Of a stretch of 64,000 nt of DNA, positions 51,345-59,544 are shown in pieces. Both the position numbers and the translations under genes were made by a program. Under the pieces are notes generated by a model. It was not told where the DNA came from and ran no database searches. It was given only the letters and a program-made list of their open reading frames with translations. Within the stretch, counting starts at the first letter, position 1; the number at the start of each line of letters is the position of its first letter. The stretch spans positions 1,054,001-1,118,000 of the forward strand of contig NZ_JNYY01000001.1 of the NCBI RefSeq assembly GCF_000716785.1, in the 5' to 3' direction. This stretch comes from Amycolatopsis vancoresmycina. GTDB taxonomy: Bacteria > Actinomycetota > Actinomycetes > Mycobacteriales > Pseudonocardiaceae.

Positions 51345-53555
51345 ATGAGATCGACGACGCTCTCCCCCGTCCACCGTCTCCTCGTCATCGCCACCACCTT
51401 CGTCACCGCGGTCACCACCGCGGCCGTGGTCGGCTCCGCACCGGCCCAGGCCGCCGCGTGCGGCAGCACGAACCTCGCGCAGGGCCGTCCCGCGACCGCG
51501 TCGTCCACCGAGAACGGCGGGACGCCCGCGTCCGCCGCGGTCGACGGCAACGCCGGCACGCGCTGGTCGAGCGCGTTCAGCGACCCGCAGTGGCTGCAGG
51601 TCGACCTCGGCTCGGCCCAGCAGCTCTGCGACGTCGTGCTCAGCTGGGAAGCCGCGTACGCGAAGGCGTTCAGCGTCCAGCTGTCCACCGACGCGAGCAC
51701 CTGGACCAGCGCGTACTCGACCACCACCGGCGCCGGCGGCACGCAGACCGTGTCCCTCTCCGGAACGGCCCGCTACCTGCGCGTCTACGGCACCCAGCGG
51801 GCGACCGGCTACGGCTACTCCCTGTGGGAGGTGGCCGTGCACGGCACCGGCGGCAGCACGATCCCGCCGACCGACCCGCGCAACCCGGACTTCGGGCCGA
51901 ACGTGTCGGTGTTCGACCCCTCGACCCCGGCCGCGACGATCCAGAACCGGCTGACGCAGATCGCGAACCAGCAGCACACCAACCAGTTCGGCAACGAGCG
52001 CTACGCCGTGCTGTTCAAGCCGGGCACTTACAGCGCCGACGTCAACCTCGGCTTCTACGAGCAGGTCGCAGGCCTGGGCCTGTCCCCCGACGACGTCAAC
52101 CTCAACGGCCACGTCCGCGTCGAGGCGGACTGGCTGCAGCAGGGCGACAACCCGAACAACAAGGGCAACGCGACGCAGAACTTCTGGCGGTCCGCCGAGA
52201 ACCTGTCGGTGACGCTGCCGGCCGGCCAGGTCGAACGCTGGGCCGTCGCGCAGGCCGCGCCCTACCGCCGGATGCACCTGAAGGGCAGCCAGATCCAGCT
52301 GTGGAACGGCGGCGACGGCTGGGCCAGTGGCGGCCTGATCGCCGACAGCAAGATCGACGGCGTCGCGGTTTCCGGTTCGCAGCAGCAGTTCCTGACCCGC
52401 AACAGCGAGCTGGGCGGCTGGCAGGGCGGCGTGTGGAACATGGTGTTCGTCGGCTCGACCGGCACCCCGCCGGCGTCCTTCCCGAACCCGCCGGAGACGG
52501 TCGTCGGCCAGACCCCGGTGATCCGCGAAAAGCCGTTCCTCTACGTCGACGGCTCGGGCAGCTACAACGTGTTCGTCCCGGCGCTGCGGCAGAACTCGTC
52601 GGGCACGAGCTGGGGCCACGGCACCCCGGCCGGGCAGTCGATTTCGCTCAGCGAGTTCTACGTCGCGCACCCGTCCGATTCGGCCGCGACGCTCAACGCG
52701 GCTTTGGCCGCGGGCAAGAACCTCCTGGTGACGCCCGGGGTGTACCACCTCGACCAGGCGCTGAACGTCACGCGCCCGGACACCGTGGTGCTCGGCCTCG
52801 GCCTGGCGACGCTGATGCCGACCAACGGCACCGCGGCCATCACCACGTCCGATGTGGACGGTGTGAAGATCGCCGGGCTGCTGGTCGACGCGGGCGCGGT
52901 GAACTCGCCGGTGCTCGTCCAGATCGGCCAGCCGGGGTCGAACGCCAACCACGCGGGTGACCCGACGTCGCTGCACGACGTGTTCTTCCGGATCGGCGGC
53001 GCGGCCGTCGGGAAGGCCACCCAGACGCTGGTGGTCAACTCGAACAACGTCATCGGCGACCACATGTGGCTGTGGCGCGGCGATCACTCGAACGGCGTCG
53101 GCTGGAACGTCAACACCGCGGCCAACGGCCTGGTCGTCAACGGCGCCAACGTCACGATGTACGGCCTGTTCGTCGAGCACTACCAGCAGTACGAGGTGCT
53201 GTGGAACGGCAACGGCGGGCGGACGTACTTCTTCCAGAACGAAATGCCGTACGACCCGCCGGACCAGGCGACCTGGTCCAGCGGCGGCGGGCGGCAGGGC
53301 TGGGCGGCGTACAAGGTGGCCGACTCGGTGACCAGCCACGAAGGCTGGGGCCTGGGCAGCTACTGCTTCTTCAACACCAACCCGTCCATTGTGGCCAGTC
53401 ATTCGTTCGAGGTGCCGAACAACAGCGGAGTCCGGTTCCACAACCTCGTCTCGGTGTCACTCGGCGGCGTGGGCACGATCGCCCACGTCATCAACGATGC
53501 GGGTGACGCCGCGAACACCGGGCACCAGGTGAGCCCGCTGGTCTCCTACCCGTAG
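51345..53555 (+). CDS. Secreted CBM32 plus beta-helix protein (putative glucanase)
   Basis: 736 residues. Signal peptide to about residue 37 (SAPAQAAA), a CBM32 domain (40-168) nearly the same as those of the divergent GH16, then two beta-helix-forming halves. The first holds YAVLFKPGTYSADVNLGFY, the second LLVTPGVYHLDQALNVTRPD; this double layout recalls GH55-type beta-1,3-glucanases, with GH87 alpha-1,3-glucanases as another discoidin-bearing beta-helix family. Homologues are often labelled coagulation factor 5/8 domain protein. I could not identify catalytic residues. The last 99 bp overlap the convergent monooxygenase gene. Confidence 0.7.
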   Translation: MRSTTLSPVHRLLVIATTFVTAVTTAAVVGSAPAQAAACGSTNLAQGRPATASSTENGGTPASAAVDGNAGTRWSSAFSDPQWLQVDLGSAQQLCDVVLSWEAAYAKAFSVQLSTDASTWTSAYSTTTGAGGTQTVSLSGTARYLRVYGTQRATGYGYSLWEVAVHGTGGSTIPPTDPRNPDFGPNVSVFDPSTPAATIQNRLTQIANQQHTNQFGNERYAVLFKPGTYSADVNLGFYEQVAGLGLSPDDVNLNGHVRVEADWLQQGDNPNNKGNATQNFWRSAENLSVTLPAGQVERWAVAQAAPYRRMHLKGSQIQLWNGGDGWASGGLIADSKIDGVAVSGSQQQFLTRNSELGGWQGGVWNMVFVGSTGTPPASFPNPPETVVGQTPVIREKPFLYVDGSGSYNVFVPALRQNSSGTSWGHGTPAGQSISLSEFYVAHPSDSAATLNAALAAGKNLLVTPGVYHLDQALNVTRPDTVVLGLGLATLMPTNGTAAITTSDVDGVKIAGLLVDAGAVNSPVLVQIGQPGSNANHAGDPTSLHDVFFRIGGAAVGKATQTLVVNSNNVIGDHMWLWRGDHSNGVGWNVNTAANGLVVNGANVTMYGLFVEHYQQYEVLWNGNGGRTYFFQNEMPYDPPDQATWSSGGGRQGWAAYKVADSVTSHEGWGLGSYCFFNTNPSIVASHSFEVPNNSGVRFHNLVSVSLGGVGTIAHVINDAGDAANTGHQVSPLVSYP

Positions 53556-54992
53556 CACCGCGGCGACGTACGCGTCCGGGCGGACCAGCCAGGCTTCGCC
53601 CGGACGCGCACCCAGCGACCCGCCCGGCGGGATCTCCGCCGACCGCACCCCTTCGGCCCGCACGCCCGGGGTCGTGAGCACCAGGAACCCCTGCCGGGCC
53701 AGGTCCCGCAACCGTCCACTCGCGACGGTGACGTCCGGGAGCAGCACCCCCGGTCCCGGTGGCGGCAACGCACCCCGCGGTGGCCGTCCGGCGAACGGCC
53801 GCCGCGGGTCCGGTGTGGTCAGTGGCGAATCCGCGTACCAGAACGGTTCCGCCAGCCGGCCCGAGTCGACCTGCGCGCAGGCCGCCGGGTCGTCCGCGGC
53901 CCGGGTGAGGACGTCGAGCCGGCGCCGGTGCCGGTCCTCGTCCTGGGGCACCAGGAAATCCATCGTGGCCGTGGTGACGGCCGCGTTCTCCACGGCCGCC
54001 GCGTGCCGCTCGGCGTGGTAGCTCTCCAGCAGCTCCTCCCCCGCGTCGCCGCGCAGGACGGCGGCCAGCTTCCAGGCCGCGTTCTCCGCGTCGGCCACGC
54101 CGGAGTTGAGGCCGCGCGCCCCGAACGGCGCGACCAGGTGCGCGCAGTCCCCGGCCAGCAGCACGCGGCCGACGCGCATCCGGTCCACCAGCCGCGTGTG
54201 GAAGCGGTACACCGAGCGCCAGACCACCTCGTACGGCCGGTCGCCGACGATCGCCCGGATCCGGTGGTCGAGCGCGCCGCCCGATTCCTCGGCGGTGAGG
54301 TCGTAGTCCTCGGGGACCTGCCAGTCGATGCGGAACTCCGAGCCGGGGCACGGGTGGATGAGCACCTGGCGGCCGGGGTTCCACGGCGGGTCGAAGTAGA
54401 ACCGCCGCTCGGCCGCCCAGCCGGGCAGGTCGGCGCGGATGTCGCAGATCAGGAACAGGTCCCGGAACGACACGCCGTCGAGGTGCTGCCCGAGCGCCCG
54501 CCGCACGGTGTCGCCGCGCGCGCCCGCGCAGGCGATCGCGTAGTCGGCCTCGATCCGGCGTGGCCCGTCCTTCGTCTCGCAGTGGATTTCGACGCAGCCG
54601 GGCTGGGTCAGGCCGGTGACGCGGTGGCCGCGGCGGACGTCGATCAGCGGCTGTCGCGCGACGAGCTCGTCGAGGACCGCCTCGACGCGGGCCTGCGACA
54701 GGTTGACGAACGGCGGGAGCGCGGACCCCGCGCCGGGCAGCGTCAACGAGAACAGCTCGCGGTCGCGGTGGAACGTCCGTGCGGTCGTCCAGGTGAGGCC
54801 CTCCTCGGCGAGGCACCCGGCGCCGAGCGACGCCCAGACGTCCAAGGTGTCCCGTTGCTGGCAGATGGCCTTGGACCCGACGGGGTCGCGCACCTCGTGC
54901 TCGTCGAGGAGCACGACCGGGACGCCCCAGCGCGCGAGCAGCAGCGCGGCGGTCTGGCCGACCGGGCCGCTGCCGAGGACGGCGACCGTCAT
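53457..54992 (-). CDS. FAD-dependent aromatic monooxygenase (PheA/TfdB type)
   Basis: 511 residues. VAVLGSGPVGQTAALLLARWGVPVVLLDEH is the Rossmann FAD motif, and the second FAD motif is RVLLAGDCAHLVAPFGARGLNSGVADAENAAWKL. The C-terminal thioredoxin-like part ends with EAWLVRPDAYVAAVLR, followed by about 26 further residues encoded opposite the beta-helix gene. The ATG at 54992 overlaps the MBL stop (ATGA), so the two are coupled. Probably hydroxylates a phenolic or polyketide substrate. Confidence 0.85.
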   Translation of the reverse strand: MTVAVLGSGPVGQTAALLLARWGVPVVLLDEHEVRDPVGSKAICQQRDTLDVWASLGAGCLAEEGLTWTTARTFHRDRELFSLTLPGAGSALPPFVNLSQARVEAVLDELVARQPLIDVRRGHRVTGLTQPGCVEIHCETKDGPRRIEADYAIACAGARGDTVRRALGQHLDGVSFRDLFLICDIRADLPGWAAERRFYFDPPWNPGRQVLIHPCPGSEFRIDWQVPEDYDLTAEESGGALDHRIRAIVGDRPYEVVWRSVYRFHTRLVDRMRVGRVLLAGDCAHLVAPFGARGLNSGVADAENAAWKLAAVLRGDAGEELLESYHAERHAAAVENAAVTTATMDFLVPQDEDRHRRRLDVLTRAADDPAACAQVDSGRLAEPFWYADSPLTTPDPRRPFAGRPPRGALPPPGPGVLLPDVTVASGRLRDLARQGFLVLTTPGVRAEGVRSAEIPPGGSLGARPGEAWLVRPDAYVAAVLRVGDQRAHLVPGVRGVTRIVDDVGDRAHAAE

Positions 54993-55951
54993 CCCTGGAG
55001 CTGGTCCCAGACTTCGCGGTCGCGTTCGGCCGTCCAGACCACCGGCCGTTCGACGCCGCCCAGTTCGTCCCACAGCCGCGAGACGTCGAAGGGCAGGCAG
55101 TGCTCGAAGATCGGCCAGTGCCCGTACTGGTCGTTCAGGGCCGCGTGAGTGCGTTCGAAGGCTTCCTTGAGCGTGCCGCCGGCGTCGCGGACCGCGCCGA
55201 CCTCGCGCAGCATCGTGGTCAGGAAGTGCCGGGTCTGTGCGATGGCGGCGTCGACCGCCTCGCGGCCGCGGCTCACCCCGCCGCGGCCGCCGATCAGCGT
55301 CTCGGCCCCGAAGGCGGCCACCCGGTCCAAAGTGGACGAGGACCAGTCGCGGTGGAACGCGTCGCCGGTGTACAGCGCGGCTTCGGCTTCCACGAGGTCG
55401 CCGGCGTAGAGGATCTGCTCGCGGGGCAGCCAGGCGACGAGGTCGCCCTCGGTGTGGCCGCGCCCGCAGTACTGCAGCACGAGGTCGCCGCGGTCGCCGC
55501 CGAGGTCGATGGTGAGCCGGTCGGAGAAGGTCAGCGTCGGCCAGGTCAGCCCGGGCACCGATTCGGCGCCCTTCGCCAGCCGCGGCATCCGGCCGAACTC
55601 GCTTTCCCAGTCCTCCTTGCCGCGCTCGGCGACCAGGGCGCGGGTGTTCTCGTGCGCGACGATCACGTCGGCGCCGAACGCGGAGGCGCCGAGCACGCGC
55701 ACCGCGTGGTAGTGGCTCAGCACCAGGTAGCGCACGGGTTTGTCGGTGTGTTCACGCAGTTTCGCGAGCCACTCGGCGGCCGCGACGGGGGTGGCCAGCG
55801 CCTCGAAGCAGACGAGGAAGTCCTCCCCTTCGATCGCGCCGATGTTGGGGTCGCCCTCGGCGGTCAGGGCGTAGACGCCGTCGGCGAGGACTTCCAGGGT
55901 CTGCGCTTTCTCCGCCAGGTCGGCCGAAGAGGCGAAGGCTTTCTTCGTCAC
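54989..55951 (-). CDS. MBL-fold hydrolase with altered metal motif
   Basis: 320 residues. The canonical HxHxDH reads SHYHAVRV: H80 and H82 are kept, while the Asp and second-site His are Val and Arg. GRGHTEGD and YAGDLVE are present; the final His is replaced in GGRGGVSR. This indicates at most one metal site. The start is GTG 55951. It is first in an operon with the FAD monooxygenase and divergent from a MarR gene; this group may open rings or hydrolyse esters of phenolic compounds, which is inference. Confidence 0.78.
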   Translation of the reverse strand: MTKKAFASSADLAEKAQTLEVLADGVYALTAEGDPNIGAIEGEDFLVCFEALATPVAAAEWLAKLREHTDKPVRYLVLSHYHAVRVLGASAFGADVIVAHENTRALVAERGKEDWESEFGRMPRLAKGAESVPGLTWPTLTFSDRLTIDLGGDRGDLVLQYCGRGHTEGDLVAWLPREQILYAGDLVEAEAALYTGDAFHRDWSSSTLDRVAAFGAETLIGGRGGVSRGREAVDAAIAQTRHFLTTMLREVGAVRDAGGTLKEAFERTHAALNDQYGHWPIFEHCLPFDVSRLWDELGGVERPVVWTAERDREVWDQLQG

Positions 55952-55969
55952 GGCGAGCGCTCCTTGATC

Positions 55970-55983
55970 GTCAAAGGATTGAC
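55970..55983. promoter_or_regulatory. Probable MarR operator
   Basis: GTCAAAGGATTGAC: perfect 5-bp arms GTCAA/TTGAC around a 4-bp centre, in the 96-bp gap between the MBL operon and the divergent MarR gene. It starts 19 nt upstream of the MBL GTG. Confidence 0.5.
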
Positions 55984-56047
55984 TACTTCGGGTCAGGCTA
56001 GCCCCGCCGGCCCCCGCGGGGAACCCTCTTTCGCCTAACCTGGCCGC

Positions 56048-56578
56048 ATGACGGACCGACCGGCCGACCTCGACTACCTCTCGTTCGTCGACTACGCGGT
56101 CGGCAAGACGCAGGCCGAGCTGCCCGCGACCGACCCGGTGGCGATGCGCCTGGGCCTCACGCTGCACCGCCTGGCGGGCGCCTTGGTCTACGACTGGGAG
56201 TCGACGGTCCACCGCCCCCGCGGCTGGAGCTGGGGCGGGTTCCGGGTGCTGTTCGTGCTGTGGCTGGCCGGGCCACTGGAGTCCCGCCACGTGGCCCGCC
56301 TGGCCGGGATGAGCCGCGCGGCGGTGTCGGCGCTGGTCAAGACCCTGGAGCGGGACGGCCTGGTGACGCGCACCCAGGTGCCCCACGACCGCCGCGCGGT
56401 CCGGCTGGCCCTCACGGAGGCGGGCCACACCGCGGTGACCGACGCCTACCAGGAGCACAACACGCGCGAGCAGGCCTGGGCGGCGTCACTGACCCCGGCG
56501 GAACAGAGCGTCCTGATCGGCCTGCTGGAGAAGCTCACCACGGGCCCGGCGGCCGCGGCCGCCCAGCGCCTGGCCTAG
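56048..56578 (+). CDS. MarR-family regulator
   Basis: 176 residues. Winged helix RHVARLAGMSRAAVSALVKTLERDGLVTRTQVPHDRRAV with the DRR wing signature. The ATG at 56048 lies 6 nt after TAACCT (56036-56041), so it is probably leaderless. It likely represses the divergent MBL/monooxygenase operon. Its stop shares the four bases CTAG with the convergent ribA stop. Confidence 0.87.
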   Translation: MTDRPADLDYLSFVDYAVGKTQAELPATDPVAMRLGLTLHRLAGALVYDWESTVHRPRGWSWGGFRVLFVLWLAGPLESRHVARLAGMSRAAVSALVKTLERDGLVTRTQVPHDRRAVRLALTEAGHTAVTDAYQEHNTREQAWAASLTPAEQSVLIGLLEKLTTGPAAAAAQRLA

Positions 56579-57186
56579 CTGGCCAGGCCGGGCAGGGTCA
56601 GCGTGTGCCCGGTCTGCTCGGCCTTGGCGCGCAGGTACCGGACGTTGTTCTCGGTCGCGAACACGCCGGTCGGGACCTGCTCGCGCACGGCGATACCGGC
56701 CGCCCGCAGCTGCGCCGCCTTGTCCGGGTTGTTGGACAGCAGATCGACCCGCCCGACATCGAGCGCGCCCAGCATCTGCGCGGCGACGGTGTAGTCGCGG
56801 GCGTCTTCGGGCAGGCCGAGCGCGGCGTTGGCGGCGTAGGTGTCGAGGCCGCCGTCCTGCAGGGCGTAGGCGTCGAGCTTGTTGTACAGCCCGATCCCCC
56901 GGCCCTCCTGACGCAGGTAGAGCAGGTAGCCCCCGGCCTCGGCGATCCGCGTGACGGCCTCGGCCAGCTGCGGGCCGCAGTCGCAGCGCGCCGACCCGAA
57001 GACGTCACCGGTGAGGCATTCCGAGTGCGGCCGCACCAGCGGCACGTCACCGGGGGTGCCGAGGACGAAGGCCAGGTGCTCGCCACCGTCGGCCAGCCCC
57101 CGGAAGGTCACGGCCTCGGCGTCGACGGCGGGCCCACCGCCGAGCCGCAGCGGAATCCGCACCCGCGTCCGCACCTCGGCCGTCAT
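56575..57186 (-). CDS. ribA: GTP cyclohydrolase II
   Basis: 203 residues. Zinc-binding HSECLTGDVFGSARCDCG, GTP-contacting RQEGRGIGLYNKLDAYALQ and LLSNNPDKAAQL are all intact. It converts GTP to 2,5-diamino-6-ribosylamino-pyrimidinone phosphate, the first step in riboflavin synthesis. It stands alone, without ribB or the rest of the pathway, so may be an extra copy. The ATG at 57186 is chosen; an in-frame GTG at 57210 is possible. Confidence 0.9.
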   Translation of the reverse strand: MTAEVRTRVRIPLRLGGGPAVDAEAVTFRGLADGGEHLAFVLGTPGDVPLVRPHSECLTGDVFGSARCDCGPQLAEAVTRIAEAGGYLLYLRQEGRGIGLYNKLDAYALQDGGLDTYAANAALGLPEDARDYTVAAQMLGALDVGRVDLLSNNPDKAAQLRAAGIAVREQVPTGVFATENNVRYLRAKAEQTGHTLTLPGLAS

Positions 57187-57269
57187 GCCCTCGCCCCTGG
57201 AGTCACCCACATGATCGACCCTACACGAAGTTCAAATTCGAACACCGAAAACCGGTCGCGCCCGGGTCG

Positions 57270-57275
57270 TATCCT
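57270..57275 (+). promoter_or_regulatory. -10 of the leaderless lysE-type gene
   Basis: TATCCT ends 7 nt before the ATG at 57283 and no ribosome-binding site precedes that codon. Confidence 0.5.
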
Positions 57276-57282
57276 CGGGGTC

Positions 57283-57915
57283 ATGATCCCCGGGACCACC
57301 GCCGCCTCGTTCCTGCTGGTCGTCGTCCTCGGGGCGATGTCGCCCGGGCCCGACTTCGTCGTCGTCACACGCTCCGCGCTCGCCGGCGGGCGGCGGGCCG
57401 GGATGGCCGCCGGGCTCGGGATCGCGCTCGGGGTCTTCGCCTGGGTCGTGGCGATCGCCCTGGGGGTCGCCGCCGTGCTCACCGCGTCCGCGATCGCCTT
57501 CACCGTCGTCAAGCTGGCCGGGGCCGCCTACCTGGTCGTGCTCGGGGTCAAGGCGTGGCTGGCCGTGCGCCGCGGTGAGTACCGGGATCTCGGGGACGCC
57601 GCCGTCGCCGAGCGGCTCGGGGCCGGCGCCGCCTTCCGGCAGGGGCTGGTGACCAACCTGCTCAACCCCAAGGTGGCCGTGTACTTCCTCGCGCTGCTCC
57701 CCCAGTTCCTCCCCGCCGGCGGCGCCACCCTGCAGACCCTCGAACTGGCCGCGATCGCCACCGGCGGCACCGTGGTGTGGTTCGTCACCCTCGCCGTCGT
57801 CGTCGGGGCGCTGAAGCGGTTCTTCGCCGCCGGTCGCGTCCGGCGGGTGCTCGACGCCGTGCTGGGCAGCGTGCTCGTCGCGCTCGGGCTGAAGGTCGCC
57901 GCCGAAACGGCGTGA
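57283..57915 (+). CDS. LysE/RhtB-family amino-acid exporter
   Basis: 210 residues with about six hydrophobic segments. The N-terminal LGAMSPGPDFVVVTRSALAGGRRAGMAAGLGIALG is the LysE/RhtB signature. NLLNPKVAVYFLALLPQF is the second conserved block. It exports an amino acid or related metabolite. Confidence 0.9.
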   Translation: MIPGTTAASFLLVVVLGAMSPGPDFVVVTRSALAGGRRAGMAAGLGIALGVFAWVVAIALGVAAVLTASAIAFTVVKLAGAAYLVVLGVKAWLAVRRGEYRDLGDAAVAERLGAGAAFRQGLVTNLLNPKVAVYFLALLPQFLPAGGATLQTLELAAIATGGTVVWFVTLAVVVGALKRFFAAGRVRRVLDAVLGSVLVALGLKVAAETA

Positions 57916-57945
57916 GCCCGGGTCCCGGGCCCACGCCGCCGGCGC

Positions 57946-59004
57946 TCAGAGGGCTTCGGACGCCAGGCGCGTGCCCTCGACCCGGGCCGCGATCTTCGCG
58001 AACGCGATGTCGCGCGAGGTCGACGTGTCGTCGGCGAACGGCGAGAACCCGCAGTCGTCGCACGTGCCGAGCCGGTCGGCCGGGAGGTACTTCGCCGCCG
58101 TCAGCACCCGGTCGCGGACCTCTTCCGCCGTCTCCACCCGCGGGTCGATCGGGTCGGTGACGCCGACGAAGACCCGCTGGTCGGCCTTCAGGTGGTCGGC
58201 GATCACCCGCAGCGCGCGCTCGGGGTCGGCTTCGCTGGCCAGCTGGACGAAGAACCGGCCGGCCTTCAGGTCGAACAGCGCGGGCAGCAGGCCCGCGTAG
58301 TCGACGTCGAGGCTGTGCACCGAGTCCTGGTCACCGCCCGGGCAGGTGTGGACGCCGATCTTCGCGCGCTCCTCGGCGGTGAACCGGTCGAGCACGGCGT
58401 TGTTGAGCTCGACGAACTGCCGCAGCAGGCCGCCCGACGGGTCGAGCTTCAGCGACAGCCGCCCCTCGGTGAAGTCGATCTGGACGCTGTCCGCGCCCGC
58501 GTCGAGGCTGCCCCGGATGTCCGCCTCGGCCTCGTTCACCAGGTCGGCGACGAACTGCTCCTGCGAGTACCCCTCGATCCCGTCCGCCGGGTAGATCAGC
58601 GAGAGCGCCGACGCGGCGATCACCGCCTGCTTGACCGGCCGCTCGGTAAGCGTTTTCGCCCGTGTCAGGTACGAATCGGCGTGGGTCGCGTAGCGGAACG
58701 GGCCCGCGGTCAGCCGTGGCAGCTGCCGGGTGTGCCCGTCGGCGAACGGGATGACGACGCCGTCCGGTGCCAGCGCCTCGAGCCCGGCCAGCGGGTACGT
58801 CGCGAAGCTCGGCTTGCCCTGCTCCCCGTCGCTCAGCACCGGTGACCCGGTCTCCTCGAACCGGCGGATGGTGTCCGCCAGCGCGCGGCTCTCCAGCTCG
58901 GCGAGCGCGGCGGCGTCGATCCGCCCGGCCGCGAACTCGCCGAGGCCTTCGACGAGGTAGCCCGGGCGCGGGATGCTGCCGATCGGTTCGGTGGGCAGGG
59001 TCAT
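57946..59004 (-). CDS. MetE C-terminal-domain-like methyltransferase (cobalamin-independent)
   Basis: 352 residues: only the catalytic TIM barrel of MetE, lacking its N-terminal half. Zinc ligands can be placed at HTC in IGVHTCPGGDQ and the Cys in CDDCGFSP. Such short homologues may take methyl groups from simple donors or methylcobamide rather than polyglutamyl-methylfolate. The ATG at 59004 follows GGAGG with 5 nt spacing. The leader carries two hairpins (59036-59119). ahcY lies 4.6 kb downstream of this leader on the other strand. Confidence 0.8.
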   Translation of the reverse strand: MTLPTEPIGSIPRPGYLVEGLGEFAAGRIDAAALAELESRALADTIRRFEETGSPVLSDGEQGKPSFATYPLAGLEALAPDGVVIPFADGHTRQLPRLTAGPFRYATHADSYLTRAKTLTERPVKQAVIAASALSLIYPADGIEGYSQEQFVADLVNEAEADIRGSLDAGADSVQIDFTEGRLSLKLDPSGGLLRQFVELNNAVLDRFTAEERAKIGVHTCPGGDQDSVHSLDVDYAGLLPALFDLKAGRFFVQLASEADPERALRVIADHLKADQRVFVGVTDPIDPRVETAEEVRDRVLTAAKYLPADRLGTCDDCGFSPFADDTSTSRDIAFAKIAARVEGTRLASEAL

Positions 59005-59035
59005 GGAATCCTCCGCTTGCTTGAAGGTCCTGACC

Positions 59036-59119
59036 GGCCACGAGCACGGCTGCAGGACGTGGCCGCCCCCAGCCGTCCGGCCGTGACCGGCCACGTTCAC
59101 GCAGCAACTTAACGTGGCC
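59036..59119 (-). promoter_or_regulatory. Tandem hairpins in the leader of the MetE-like gene
   Basis: GGCCACG (59036-59042) pairs with CGTGGCC (59058-59064), and GGCCACGTT (59089-59097) with AACGTGGCC (59111-59119). The motif TGACCGGCCACG occurs at 59031 and 59084, and inverted with 3 extra bases at 59113-59130. They could be operators or a structured leader RNA. I did not find the conserved core of a known SAM riboswitch. The rest of 59120-59258 shows no feature. Confidence 0.45.
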
Positions 59120-59258
59120 GAGACCGGTCACGGAGCGCGGATCACCCGGTCGGCCCAGCAAAAAGCACGAAATCGGAAGACGTTCAGCGGTTAGCGAGGA
59201 GGACGATTGGGTATTCGCTACGGCGACACGGCGGGTTCGGCGCCGAAGGAGTGCCCCG

Positions 59259-59522
59259 ATGCTCAGTCACCACGACCGCACCGAGCTCGAGAAGATCGAG
59301 CGCAGTCTCGAGCTCAGCGACCCCGACCTGGCTGCCGCGCTGCGCGACGGCCGCCGGCCGAAGTCGCGCGCGCTCCGCAGCACCCTCCTGATCGTCTTCG
59401 ACGTCACCGCCGTGACCCTGCTGGTCCTGGGCCTCGTGCTGCCCGACCCCGGGGTGACGCTGTGCGGCATCCTGGCCCTCACCGGCACCGTCTGGACCCA
59501 CGTGGCGCGGCACCGCCCCTGA
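59259..59522 (+). CDS. DUF3040 small membrane protein
   Basis: 87 residues. MLSHHDRTELEKIERSLELSDP is the DUF3040 N-terminus common in actinobacteria. One or two hydrophobic segments follow (about 42-60 and 66-82). The start ATG lies 22 nt upstream of the dinB region boundary; function unknown. Confidence 0.85.
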   Translation: MLSHHDRTELEKIERSLELSDPDLAAALRDGRRPKSRALRSTLLIVFDVTAVTLLVLGLVLPDPGVTLCGILALTGTVWTHVARHRP

Positions 59523-59544
59523 CGATCTGAGGCAGACTGGCGGG

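Noticed and set aside
51345..53555. Adenylyl cyclase or coagulation factor function
   Set aside because: No cyclase motif is visible; the label would come only from the discoidin domain or transferred annotation.
57916..57945. Terminator between the LysE and MetE-like genes
   Set aside because: GCCCGGG-T-CCCGGGC has only a 1-nt loop and no T-run.
59031..59130. SAM-I or SAM-IV riboswitch before the MetE-like gene
   Set aside because: I could not find the conserved cores of these classes; only inverted repeats are visible.
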